Part shown: in pieces, positions 42,384 to 51,752 of the stretch
How the letters are laid out: every line of letters starts with the position of its first letter
How positions within the stretch are numbered: position 1 is the stretch's first letter
Origin: JAHECW01 sp964641415
GTDB taxonomy: Bacteria; Acidobacteriota; Thermoanaerobaculia; Thermoanaerobaculales; Sulfomarinibacteraceae
NCBI GenBank assembly: GCA_964641415.1
Contig: CAZXMW010000012.1
Location: forward strand, 1-64,000
Direction: 5' to 3'
Length of the DNA: 64,000 bases
Translations under genes and position numbers: made by a program
The notes under the pieces: model-generated
What the model was told of the DNA's origin: nothing
Seen by the model: the letters and a program-made list of their open reading frames with translations, nothing else
The model's database searches: none

Positions 42384-45113
42384 CTAGTCCACACCCAGGG
42401 TCTCGTCGACGATGGCCTGCTGTTGCTGCTTGTGGACCCGGGGCGAGCCGGTCGCCGGGCTCGCGCTCGGCGCACGCCCGATGTACCTCGGCCTTCTGCC
42501 GTCGAAAGCGTCGAGCAGTCGGGGCATCATGAACCCCCAGCCACCGCGGTTCGCGGTCTCCTCCTGGACCCAGGCGATCTCCTCGGCCTCGCGGTAGGGC
42601 CCGGTGACCTCGGCGAAGAGCGAGTGGTTGAAGGGGTAGAACTGCTCGACGCGAACAATCGCGACGTCGTCGACCTCGGCTTCCTCGCGACCGGCGATCA
42701 GGTCGTAGAAGATCTTGCCGCTGCACAGGACGAGCCGGCGCACTTTCTTCGGCGGTGTCGGGTCGTCGAGAAACTCGCGGAAGCGGCCGCCGGTGAGGTC
42801 GGCAACGGGTGAGACGCACAAGCGGTGCCTGAGCAGCGATTTGGGCGACATGATGATGAGCGGCCGACGCAGGTTGCGCTCGAGCTGGCGGCGCAGGACA
42901 TGGAAGTACTGCGCCGGCGTGGTCAGGTTGCAGACCTGGATGTTGTCCTCGGCGCACAGGCTGAGGTAGCGCTCGAGGTAGGCGCTCGAGTGCTCGGGGC
43001 CCTGGCCCTCGTAGCCGTGCGGCAGCAGCATGACGATGCCGCTGCCCCGCTGCCACTTGTCCAGCGCCGGTGCGATGAACTGGTCGATGATGACCTGGGC
43101 CCCGTTGGCGAAGTCGCCGAACTGGGCCTCCCAGACGACGAGCATGTTGGGTTCGACCAGGGAGTAGCCGTAGTCGAAGCCGAGGACCGCGGCCTCCGAC
43201 AGCATGGAGTTGTAGGCGCAGAACCGCGCCTGGTCGTCGCTGATGTGGTTGAGCGGGACGTGCTTGTTTTGGGTTCGCGTGTCGAACCATGCCGCATGCC
43301 GCTGGGAGAAGGTTCCCCGGACGCTGTCCTGGCCGGACAGCCGGACCGGCACCTTGTCGACGAGCAGGGTCCCGAAGGCGAGGAGCTCGGCAAGCGGCCA
43401 GTCGACGTCGCCGCCGCCGGCAACGGCGTCGCGCAGCGACGACAGCCGACGAGCGACCTTGCGATTGAGGTTGAATCCGTCGGGGACGGTGGTCAGCGCC
43501 GCCGTGACGGCTTTCAGGGTGTCGTGGCCGACCGCGGTGTCGGCGGGCGAAAAGGTGTAGGGGTGGTTGAGGCCGGTCCACAGCTCCTGGAATGCGTGCT
43601 CGTCGTCGGGAAGCGGGCAGCTCTCCTGGGATTCTCGGTGCTTGTCGACCAGCATGGCCTGGAGCTCATCGCGGAAGTGCGCGCTCTCTTCGAGGGTGAT
43701 GGCATGCTCGGCTTCGAGCTGGAGCTGATAGAGCTCTCGAACCGAGGGGCGGTTGGCGATCTTCTGATACATCACCGGCTGTGTGAAGGCCGGCTCGTCG
43801 CCCTCGTTGTGACCGTGGCGCCGGTAGCCGACGATGTCGACGACGACGTCCCGGTGAAAGGTCTGACGGAAGCGGACCGCGAGCTCGACCGTCCACACCA
43901 CCGCCTCGGGATCGTCACCGTTGACGTGGAAGATCGGGGCCTCGACGAGCTTGGCGATGTCGGTCGAGTAGCGGGACGACCGGGCGTCGGCCGCTGTGGT
44001 GGTGAATCCGATCTGGTTGTTGATCACCAGATGCACCGTGCCGCCGGTCCGGTAGCCCGGCAGCTGCGACAGGTTGAGCGTCTCGGCCACCAGGCCCTGG
44101 CCGGCGAAGGCGGCATCGCCGTGGAGCAACAGCGGCATGACCTTGGTCCGCCGCTCGGTGTCGTCTCGTCGGCGCTGTTTGGCGCGGGCGCGGCCCTCGA
44201 CCACCGGGTTGACCGCCTCGAGATGGCTCGGGTTGGCGGTCAAGCTGATGTGGATCGTCTTGCCCGACGTGACCGAGTAGTCGGACGAGTAGCCCCGATG
44301 GTACTTGACGTCGCCGTCGTTGTCGTCGGTGGTCCGGAGATTGTCCTCGAACTCGTGAAATACCATGTCGAGGGGTTTGTCGAGGAGGTTCACCAGGACG
44401 TTGAGCCGGCCCCGGTGGGCCATCCCCATGACGATCTCCTCGGCATCGGTGTCCGACGCCGCGTCGAGCAGCTCGTGGAGCGCGGGAATCACGGACTCGA
44501 CGCCCTCGAGCGAGAACCGCTTCTGACCCTGATAGCGGGTGTTGAGGAACGACTCGAAGACCTCGGCGTTCATCAGCCAGCCGAGAACCCGCCGTTTCTT
44601 CTCGTTCGGCACCTCCGGTTTGTTGAGCACCGGCTCCATCCGGTCCTGGAGCCAGCGCCGGACCTCACGATCCTGTATGTGGATGTACTCGACCCCGATC
44701 TTGCGGCAGTAGCACTTGCGCAGAAGATCGACGAGCTCCCGCAGGGTGATCCGCTGGGGTCCACCGAGGTGGCCGGTGTCGTAGACCCGATCGAGGTGCT
44801 CGTCGGACAGGCCGTGGGTGGCGAGATCGAAGATCGGGTCGTCCCGGTCGCCCTCTTCGAGCGGGTCGACGTCGGCGATGAAATGACCGACGTTGCGATA
44901 GGCGAAGATCAGGCTCGCGACCTTGCTCTGGTCGGCGGCGGCCTCGGACGACGGAGTCGGCGAACGCGACCCGAGGTCGAAGCCTGAGAAGAAGTGGCGC
45001 CACTGCTTGGGCAACGACAACGGGTCGTCGAGCCACCGGTCGTACATCTCGTCAACGTAATCCTGGCTGGCGAGAAGACTGTCGGATGGGTTGTCGGACG
45101 GTGAGTGTGCCAC
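42384..45113 (-). CDS. sucA: 2-oxoglutarate dehydrogenase E1
   Basis: The protein has 909 residues. It decarboxylates 2-oxoglutarate with thiamine diphosphate. The N-terminal E2-binding segment (LLASQDYVDEMYDRWLDDP) is followed by GMAHRGRLNVLVNLL, the ThDP motif GDAAFAGQG...VINNQIGFTT, and the transketolase-like and C-terminal domains (EETANRGGWGFM). I start at GTG 45113 (VAHSPSDN), with AAGGAG about 9 bp upstream. It heads the sucA-sucB-lpd operon, with 53 bp to sucB. Confidence 0.95.
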   Translation of the reverse strand: MAHSPSDNPSDSLLASQDYVDEMYDRWLDDPLSLPKQWRHFFSGFDLGSRSPTPSSEAAADQSKVASLIFAYRNVGHFIADVDPLEEGDRDDPIFDLATHGLSDEHLDRVYDTGHLGGPQRITLRELVDLLRKCYCRKIGVEYIHIQDREVRRWLQDRMEPVLNKPEVPNEKKRRVLGWLMNAEVFESFLNTRYQGQKRFSLEGVESVIPALHELLDAASDTDAEEIVMGMAHRGRLNVLVNLLDKPLDMVFHEFEDNLRTTDDNDGDVKYHRGYSSDYSVTSGKTIHISLTANPSHLEAVNPVVEGRARAKQRRRDDTERRTKVMPLLLHGDAAFAGQGLVAETLNLSQLPGYRTGGTVHLVINNQIGFTTTAADARSSRYSTDIAKLVEAPIFHVNGDDPEAVVWTVELAVRFRQTFHRDVVVDIVGYRRHGHNEGDEPAFTQPVMYQKIANRPSVRELYQLQLEAEHAITLEESAHFRDELQAMLVDKHRESQESCPLPDDEHAFQELWTGLNHPYTFSPADTAVGHDTLKAVTAALTTVPDGFNLNRKVARRLSSLRDAVAGGGDVDWPLAELLAFGTLLVDKVPVRLSGQDSVRGTFSQRHAAWFDTRTQNKHVPLNHISDDQARFCAYNSMLSEAAVLGFDYGYSLVEPNMLVVWEAQFGDFANGAQVIIDQFIAPALDKWQRGSGIVMLLPHGYEGQGPEHSSAYLERYLSLCAEDNIQVCNLTTPAQYFHVLRRQLERNLRRPLIIMSPKSLLRHRLCVSPVADLTGGRFREFLDDPTPPKKVRRLVLCSGKIFYDLIAGREEAEVDDVAIVRVEQFYPFNHSLFAEVTGPYREAEEIAWVQEETANRGGWGFMMPRLLDAFDGRRPRYIGRAPSASPATGSPRVHKQQQQAIVDETLGVD

Positions 45114-45528
45114 CCTGAAACGCTCCTTGTCGGCCACGCGCTCGCTCGCCGTCAACAGCGGAGATCGCCGAATTATGCCATTTCCGGGCCCGGAGCGGGC
45201 AAAAGAACCGCCGCCGTAGAGCGGTCCGTCCGAAGCTCCCGACTCACGTCGCCCTGACATGGCCGCGGGAGGTCCGGATGCGACGAACGTCGATCGTGGT
45301 GTGGACAATCGTCGGCGCTGCGGCCGCGGCGCTCTCGCCACCGAGCCCGAATGGAGTGCACGAGAAGCGGACGGGTCGGTCGCAGGGATCAACCGCGAGA
45401 CCCGGCGCTCGGGCGGTTCCCGTGCGGACCCGGTTCGTGTTCACAGCGTCCCGAACTCCAGCGCCAGGCCGACGCCGCAACGTTTTGCGTCCTCGCGATT
45501 TCATCGCGCGTCACGGTGTCGTCTGGTC
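45114..45528. other. Intergenic region upstream of sucA with repeat-like sequence
   Basis: No gene is visible in these 415 bp. The sucA promoter is expected near 45120-45250. From about 45388 (GGGATCAACCGCGAGACCC) to 45520 there is a diverged copy of the palindromic intergenic repeat family, ending close to the ssnA stop. Confidence 0.45.
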
Positions 45529-46911
45529 TCAGTGACGCTCGATCCACTTCGGAACGCTCGGGGCGATCTCGCGAAAGCGCCGCCACAGCTCGGGCGCGCG
45601 GTCGCGAGCCTCGGCTGTCAGCGCCGCCGAATCGAGGGTGGTCAGGCGGTGGTCCGAGAGCAGCACGCGGCCGCGGGCGACGGTGTGCCGGACCGGCGTC
45701 ACCGCGCAGCCGTACACCAGGTGGGCGAACAGGTTGTCCGCCGTCAGCTCGGTCGGCGGCGCGGTGTCGAGGACGCACAGGTCGGCCGGGGCCCCGGGTT
45801 CGAGGCTGCCGAGCCGGGGCCGGTCGAGAAAACGCCCGGCGATCTCGGCATTGACCGCGAGCAGGTCGGGCACCACCGCGAACCCGGCCCGGGGGTCGCG
45901 TCGGCCGGCGCGGACGCCGAGGAACGCGGCCCGGAGCGAGCCGAGCATGGCCGGTGACATCCCGTCGGTGCCGAGACCGATCCGGCAGCCGTCGGCCGCC
46001 GCGGCGTCGAGATCGAGCCGGCCGACGCCGTTGTTGGCGTTGGACTCCGGGTTGTGGACGATGACCGCTCCTCGTTCGGTGAGCCGTTGCCGGTCGCCTC
46101 GATCGAGGTGGATGCAGTGCACGGCCAGAGTCCGATCGCCGAGCAGACCGTGGTGATCGAGGCGCTCGACCGGACCGGCGCCGAAGGCCGAGCGCGACAC
46201 CTCGACGTCGATGGGATCTTCGGCGACGTGGACGTGGCAGCCGAACTCGGGGCGCCAGTTGCGGGCGATTGCCTTGAAGGTCTCGTCAGCCACGGTGAAG
46301 CTGGCGTGCAGCCCGAGCATGCCGCGGACGCTGGGGTGGTCGGCTCGGGCGTCACAGAAGTCGAAGGTCTCCTCGACCCCGGCCCGCGCGCCGTCGTGGC
46401 CGTTGCGGTCGCTGACCTCGTAGCACAGCACGGCGGACAGACCCGCGCGCTCGATGGCGCCGGCGATGGTCTCGAGGCTGCCCGGGATCGACGACGGCGA
46501 TGCGTGGTGGTCGAAGACGGTGGTGCCACCCCACCTGATGCAGTCCGCGGCCGCGAGTTCGGCCGACAGCCGGACGGTGTCGTCATCGAGAGCGCGGTCG
46601 AGGCGCCACCACAGCCCGGACAGAATCGAGCCGAAGTCGGCGAGCTCCCGACCGGGATCGAGACCGCGGCCGAGGGACGAGTAGAAGTGGTGGTGGAGGT
46701 TGACCAGCCCGGGCAGGATGAGACCACCCCGGGCATCGAGCCGCGAGGCTCCCGGGTGGCGACCCTCGAGCTCGGCCGCCGGGCCGATCTCGACGATGTC
46801 GGCGCCCGACCACGCGACCGCTCCACCGGGCACGATTTCGGGCTCGCGGAAGGAGGTGACGACGGTGCCCGGCCCGACAATGGCGGTCGCGGAACCGGCG
46901 CCGACGGTCAC
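45529..46911 (-). CDS. ssnA: SsnA-like amidohydrolase/deaminase
   Basis: The protein has 460 residues of the cytosine deaminase-like metal-dependent hydrolases. Metal ligands are seen in NLHHHFYSSLGRG, CHVHVAEDP, VHCIHLDRG and GTDGMSP. In enterobacteria SsnA is encoded with YgfK and HyuA in a locus linked to purine or selenium-dependent hydroxylase metabolism, and the same three genes are together here. The exact substrate is unknown; aminohydrolysis of a purine-like compound is inferred. The GTG start overlaps the stop of the preceding hyuA-like gene (GTGA). Confidence 0.8.
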   Translation of the reverse strand: MTVGAGSATAIVGPGTVVTSFREPEIVPGGAVAWSGADIVEIGPAAELEGRHPGASRLDARGGLILPGLVNLHHHFYSSLGRGLDPGRELADFGSILSGLWWRLDRALDDDTVRLSAELAAADCIRWGGTTVFDHHASPSSIPGSLETIAGAIERAGLSAVLCYEVSDRNGHDGARAGVEETFDFCDARADHPSVRGMLGLHASFTVADETFKAIARNWRPEFGCHVHVAEDPIDVEVSRSAFGAGPVERLDHHGLLGDRTLAVHCIHLDRGDRQRLTERGAVIVHNPESNANNGVGRLDLDAAAADGCRIGLGTDGMSPAMLGSLRAAFLGVRAGRRDPRAGFAVVPDLLAVNAEIAGRFLDRPRLGSLEPGAPADLCVLDTAPPTELTADNLFAHLVYGCAVTPVRHTVARGRVLLSDHRLTTLDSAALTAEARDRAPELWRRFREIAPSVPKWIERH

Positions 46912-48302
46912 GGCTCGCCCCGGCGAACCCAGCGTCCGGTGCCCGCGGCGGCGAACAGCTCGCGGCCGTCCGGGGTCCGTTCGTAGACCGGCACGCCCCG
47001 AACGTAGGTTGCGCGGACCCGGCCGGTGAACTCGACTCCGTCGAGAGGCGTGTAGCGGTTGAGGTTGTGCAGGCCGGCGCCGGTGACGGTCCATCGGACG
47101 TCGTCGTCGAAGGCGACGAAGTCGGCATCGAGGCCCTCGGCGAGGGCGCCCTTGCGGTGGTCGATCCCGAACAGTTTTGCCGGGTTGGCCGACACCAGCT
47201 CGGTCAGGCGCTCCAGACTCAACCGTCCGGCGACCACGCCCTCGGAGTGCAGGTAGGGCAGCAGGGTCTCGACACCCGGGACGCCGCCGTAATCGGTCCA
47301 TATCGAACCGGTGCTCTTCTCCTCCGGCCACTGTGCCGGCGCGTGATCGGTGGCGACGAGCTCGAGATCACCATCGGCGAGGCCGGTCCACAGGCGGTCG
47401 CGATCGTCGGCGCTCTTGACCACCGGAGCGGTCTTGAGCAATGCGCCCTGGCGGACAAAATCCGCGGTGGTGAACTGGAGGAAGTGCGGGCAGCTCTCCG
47501 CGCTGATCCGGACCCCGGAGGCTCGGGCGCCGGCGATGAGGTCGAGGGCAGCGCCGCTGGCGACGTGGACAACGTGGGTACGACATCCCGTGTTGCGGCA
47601 GAGCTCGATGATCCGGCGCACCGCCGCGACCTCGGCCAGTGCCGGCCGCGATTCCGCGTATGCGGCGGGGCCGTCGCCACCGCGTTCGCGGATGCTGCGG
47701 GTCAGCTCGCGGATGATCGTCGCGTCCTCGGCGTGAATGCCGACCGGGATCTTGAGCTCGGCTGCCACTTCGAGAACGTCGGCGATCCGTTCGTACTCGA
47801 GATCGGTGAAGGAGTCCATGCCCGACAGACAGTAGACCTTGATCGCGGCGACGCCTCCCTCGGCGAGCTCGGCCAACCGGTCGCGCCACCCCGGTTGAGC
47901 CACGGCGTCGCCGGTCACCCCGCCCCAGAGCATGTAGTCGACCGACGCCTTGGCCCGGATTGCCCGCACCTTGGTTGCCAGGGCGTCGACGTCGACCACC
48001 GGCGGCAGCGAGGTGCACGGCATGTCGACGACGCAGGTCACGCCCCCGGCTGCTGCCGCGGCGGTGCCGCTGGCGAAGTCCTCGCGGTGATGGAAGCCGG
48101 GGTCGTTGAAGTGGACGTGGCCGTCGATGGCGCCGGGCAGCACCAGGGCGCCGCGCAGGTTGACCCAGGTCTCGCCGCCTGCCGCGGTCTCTCCCACGGT
48201 CGTGACGATCTCGGCGATCTGCCCATCCTCGACGACGATTTCCGCGGACCGGACGCCGTTGCCGCCCGCCGGAATTCTCAGGTTGACGAATCTGGTCCGC
48301 AT
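46908..48302 (-). CDS. hyuA: Dihydropyrimidinase/allantoinase-family cyclic amidohydrolase
   Basis: The protein has 464 residues. Metal-binding signatures GHVHFNDPGFHHRED, IHAED, HVVHVASG and ATDHAPAQW are intact and a lysine for carbamylation lies in AAIKVYCLSG. The strong motifs resemble allantoinase as well as HyuA. The neighbours ygfK and ssnA favour the HyuA-type role, that is, hydrolysis of a cyclic ureide. GGAGG lies 4-5 bp before ATG. It overlaps ssnA by 4 bp and follows ygfK by about 100 bp. Confidence 0.82.
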   Translation of the reverse strand: MRTRFVNLRIPAGGNGVRSAEIVVEDGQIAEIVTTVGETAAGGETWVNLRGALVLPGAIDGHVHFNDPGFHHREDFASGTAAAAAGGVTCVVDMPCTSLPPVVDVDALATKVRAIRAKASVDYMLWGGVTGDAVAQPGWRDRLAELAEGGVAAIKVYCLSGMDSFTDLEYERIADVLEVAAELKIPVGIHAEDATIIRELTRSIRERGGDGPAAYAESRPALAEVAAVRRIIELCRNTGCRTHVVHVASGAALDLIAGARASGVRISAESCPHFLQFTTADFVRQGALLKTAPVVKSADDRDRLWTGLADGDLELVATDHAPAQWPEEKSTGSIWTDYGGVPGVETLLPYLHSEGVVAGRLSLERLTELVSANPAKLFGIDHRKGALAEGLDADFVAFDDDVRWTVTGAGLHNLNRYTPLDGVEFTGRVRATYVRGVPVYERTPDGRELFAAAGTGRWVRRGEP

Positions 48303-48401
48303 CGGGCCTCCGCCGGGCATTGTATCGCCCCCGCGCCCGCGTACGGGGTGAAGCATGGTTGATCCATGCGACCCATCTGCAGAAGTTGCGGGATCGCAGT
48401 G

Positions 48402-51400
48402 TCAGTCGAGCAGCCACTCCGGTCTGGCCTCGACGAGGGGGAAGTGGGGGAGCGAGGCGGTGATTCCGCGCAGCAGCGTCCACATGACCGCCGCAACACG
48501 GAGTGAATGCGTGGCCTCGGGCGCGGCGCTCGACGACCCGACGATCTGAAGGCTTTCGGGGTCGAGCCGCACGGCGAAGGCGGGACCCCGGTACTCGAGC
48601 TCGGTGCCGTCGGCGAGCTGGAAGGTCCGCCCGGCGAAGCGACCCTGGATTGCGGGTCGGTTGTCGGCCCGGAGAAGCATGAAGGCGTTGTCGGTCTCCG
48701 CCTCGAAGTCCGTCCGGCTCAGGGCCAGCCTGGGTTTGTCGCGCCACGGACGACCGACGGTCGGACAGAAGGTGGCGCAGTTTCCGCACTCGTTGCACAG
48801 GTCTGCGACCACTGCGACCTGGGGCTCCTGAGTGATCTCGAAGAGCTCGTCCGGGTTGTCGTTGTCGACGGCGCGTAGAACGGCTCGCCAGCGCGGTGCC
48901 AGGTAGCTGAAGATGGCTCGGTTCGGGCAGACGCCGACGCAGGTCGCACACATGAGGTCGCAGTCGAGGCAACGGCCGGCCTCGATCTCGGCGGCCTCCC
49001 TGTCCAACGTCAGCACGTCCTCGACGAAACCCTCGTCGATACCGGCAGTGCGGCGCGGCGCAACCACGCGCGGTACCCGTCGGCTGCGCCGGCCGAGAAG
49101 GTCGACCGGATCGCTCGGCGCAACCACGACTCGCGGCCGCTCGGAGATCTGACGGCCGGCCCGCCGGAGGATGGCACGGGCGATCCGGCGCCCGTCGCCG
49201 CAGGCGTCGACGATGGTGGCGGGTCCGGGATCGCGCAGATCGCCGCCGACGAAGATTCCGTGAATCGAGGTCTCCAGAGTCTCGGGGTCGACCGCGACAA
49301 ACCCCGACGGCGCGAGCTCGACGGCGAGATCGCCGAACACCCCGAGGTCGGCCTGCTGGCCGACGGCGACGATCACGGAGTCGACGTCGAACCGGACGCT
49401 GTCACGGCCGACCTTGACCGGACGCGGCCGGCCGGATTCGTCGTCCTCACCGAGCGCCATGATCGAGCACTCCAACTCGCGCAGGCGGTGCCGGTCGACG
49501 ATGAGCCGCGACGGGGAGACGAGCTCGCGAATCTCGACACCCTCGGCCCTCAGCTCGCGGATCTCTTCCGGGCGGGCGGGCATCTGATCGACGGTGCGCC
49601 GGTAGAAGATCGTGACCTCGCCATCGGTCAGCCGGCGAGCGCTGCGCGCACAGTCGACCGCGACGTCGCCGCCGCCGATCACCGCGACCCGGGATCCAAG
49701 ATCGGGGTGGTCGCCGTGTCCGATCGCCCGGAGCAAATCGAGCCCGTCGATCACCCCGTCGGCGTCCTCGCCGGGCAGCCCGAGCCGGAGACCCCGCTGG
49801 GCGCCGACGGCCACGACCACGGCGTCGAAACGGCCGCCGAGCAGCTGATCGAGCGTGACGTCCCGCCCGATCTCGACGCCGACCTCGACCGGGATCCCGA
49901 GCTCCGCAATCGCCGCGAGGTCCCGGCGGACGACGGACGGTGCCGCGCGATAGCCGGGAATCGTGGCCGACACCATGCCGCCGCCGGTGTCGCGGGCCTC
50001 GAAGATCGTCGACCGGGCCCCGGCGCGGGCGAGCTCAACGGCGACGGCGAGACCGCACGGCCCGGCGCCGATGATGGCCACCGTCGGCTCAGCGCCGAGC
50101 TCCGGGGGCGCCTGGATCGAAGGTTGGATCGCGTCGGTCACGAAACGCTTGATCTCCCGGATGGCAACCGGCTGGTCGAGGTGGGTGCGGATGCACACCC
50201 GCTCGCAGGGGTGGTGGCAGGCGCGACCGAGAATGGACGGCAGCGGGTTGTCGCGGGCAATGACCGTGGCGGCGCGCCCGATGTCGCCGACGGCAACCGC
50301 CCGCATGTAGTCAGGAACTCGTTGCGACACGCCGCACGCCTCGATGCACGGTGCGTCGACGCAGTCGAAGAGCCCGAGGGAACGACCGGTCTTCGTCTCG
50401 GTGCGGTGGTAGCTGGCGCAGGCGAGTTCCGGGTCGGCGCGGAGTCGATCGGCCCAGCGCCTCAGGTTGTGGCGTGCGGCCATTTCCGACGGGACGTTTG
50501 GTCCGGCCCGTGCGACCACGAGGTCGTCGAGATCGGCCGCGCCGAAGCGCTCGAGTGCGCTCCGGATCTCGTCGAAATACTGGCCCAGGCGCAGATAGCC
50601 GCCGGGCCTGAGGAGGTCGGAGCAGACGGTGACCGGACGCAGACGTGCGGCGAGCAGCTCCGGAGTGTTGAACGGGTCGGCGCCCCCCGAAAACGAGATC
50701 GGCAGACCGTCGCCGATGTCGGCGGTCAGCCGTCGGGCAAGTTCGACGGCGAGAGCGTGGAGGGGCCGCCCGGACAGATACGCGGTGGCCCCTCCCGCGG
50801 CCAGCGTCGGCCGGCGGTTGACGACCGGCAGGGTGTTGCACACCTTGACGCCGAAAACACGTTCCCGGCCGGCAGCACTGTCGTGCAGCCGGCGTGCGAG
50901 ATCGATCGCGTCGCGGTAGCCGAGGTCGATGTCGAACGCGGACCGGTCGGGCTCGACCCGGGTCCAGCCGAGCTCGTCGACGAGGATCGATCGGGCCGTC
51001 TCGTAGCCCAACAGGGTTGGGTTGAGCTTGACCGCGGTGTCGAAGCCCCAACCGGCGATCAGGTGCTCGACGACGGCGCCGATCTCGCCGGGCGGGCAGC
51101 CGTGCAGAGTCGACAGGGTGCAGCTGTGGGCGAGCCGGTTCGGGATGTCGATGTCGGCGACCTCGGGCAGCCACCGTCCGACCTCGTCGAGGCATCGGTC
51201 GAGGCGGTCGCCGGCATCGACGATGTGCTCGAGGAACCACTCCATGTTCGGCTTTCTCAGGCCGTCGAGGTCGTAGCCGACACTGATGTCGAACGCCACG
51301 TCGGGGCTCGAACCGGGCCACCCGAGACGCCGGTGCAGGCCATGGATCAGGACCCATGCCGCGAGGTACTGGTCGAGAGACGCCTCGACCGAGAGCTCCT

Positions 51401-51737
51401 GAGACCACTCGGTGTTGTAGCCCTCGTCGGTCATGTCGATGCACGGTTTGGCGATCGACAGGACGTCGCGGGTCTGAACGGTCTTGAGCTCGATGGTTCG
51501 GGCGCCGCACAGCCACGCGACGACGATGTTCTGGGCGAGCTGGGTGTGCGGTCCGGCGGCGACGCCGATGGGCGTGCCGCGACGGCGACCGTGGACCTCG
51601 AGGGCCAGAGCGTCGTCCGTCGCCGGAACGAAGAAGAGCTCTCTCGGCACTCCGCAGACCGCGCCGGAGTTCGCCAGCTCCGCGGCGATCCACTGTGCGA
51701 GCCGGCCCGCGCTCAACGGGCGAAAACGGTCAGCCAC
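48402..51737 (-). CDS. ygfK: YgfK-like multidomain iron-sulfur flavoprotein (putative selenate reductase subunit)
   Basis: The protein has 1111 residues, slightly longer than E. coli YgfK. The N-terminal half is a dihydroorotate-dehydrogenase-like barrel (GVAAGPHTQLAQNIV, HGCPPGEI). A GltD-type 4Fe-4S region follows (VDAPCIEACGVSQRVPDY and GRACHHPCERVCIR), then a FAD/NAD(P) domain (IIGAGPCGLAVAVELARAGA and VIGGGDVAVDCARSARRL). At the C-terminus there are two ferredoxin-like clusters (CLDCDLMCATCVGVCP and CNECGNCATFCP). It probably passes electrons between NAD(P)H and a partner oxidoreductase. The GTG start lacks a clear ribosome binding site. It is first in an operon with hyuA and ssnA. Confidence 0.87.
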   Translation of the reverse strand: MADRFRPLSAGRLAQWIAAELANSGAVCGVPRELFFVPATDDALALEVHGRRRGTPIGVAAGPHTQLAQNIVVAWLCGARTIELKTVQTRDVLSIAKPCIDMTDEGYNTEWSQELSVEASLDQYLAAWVLIHGLHRRLGWPGSSPDVAFDISVGYDLDGLRKPNMEWFLEHIVDAGDRLDRCLDEVGRWLPEVADIDIPNRLAHSCTLSTLHGCPPGEIGAVVEHLIAGWGFDTAVKLNPTLLGYETARSILVDELGWTRVEPDRSAFDIDLGYRDAIDLARRLHDSAAGRERVFGVKVCNTLPVVNRRPTLAAGGATAYLSGRPLHALAVELARRLTADIGDGLPISFSGGADPFNTPELLAARLRPVTVCSDLLRPGGYLRLGQYFDEIRSALERFGAADLDDLVVARAGPNVPSEMAARHNLRRWADRLRADPELACASYHRTETKTGRSLGLFDCVDAPCIEACGVSQRVPDYMRAVAVGDIGRAATVIARDNPLPSILGRACHHPCERVCIRTHLDQPVAIREIKRFVTDAIQPSIQAPPELGAEPTVAIIGAGPCGLAVAVELARAGARSTIFEARDTGGGMVSATIPGYRAAPSVVRRDLAAIAELGIPVEVGVEIGRDVTLDQLLGGRFDAVVVAVGAQRGLRLGLPGEDADGVIDGLDLLRAIGHGDHPDLGSRVAVIGGGDVAVDCARSARRLTDGEVTIFYRRTVDQMPARPEEIRELRAEGVEIRELVSPSRLIVDRHRLRELECSIMALGEDDESGRPRPVKVGRDSVRFDVDSVIVAVGQQADLGVFGDLAVELAPSGFVAVDPETLETSIHGIFVGGDLRDPGPATIVDACGDGRRIARAILRRAGRQISERPRVVVAPSDPVDLLGRRSRRVPRVVAPRRTAGIDEGFVEDVLTLDREAAEIEAGRCLDCDLMCATCVGVCPNRAIFSYLAPRWRAVLRAVDNDNPDELFEITQEPQVAVVADLCNECGNCATFCPTVGRPWRDKPRLALSRTDFEAETDNAFMLLRADNRPAIQGRFAGRTFQLADGTELEYRGPAFAVRLDPESLQIVGSSSAAPEATHSLRVAAVMWTLLRGITASLPHFPLVEARPEWLLD

Positions 51738-51752
51738 GACTCGCGCCGGAGG

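Noticed and set aside
42825..44987. A 720-codon plus-strand open frame
   Set aside because: It is antisense to sucA, whose identity is certain.
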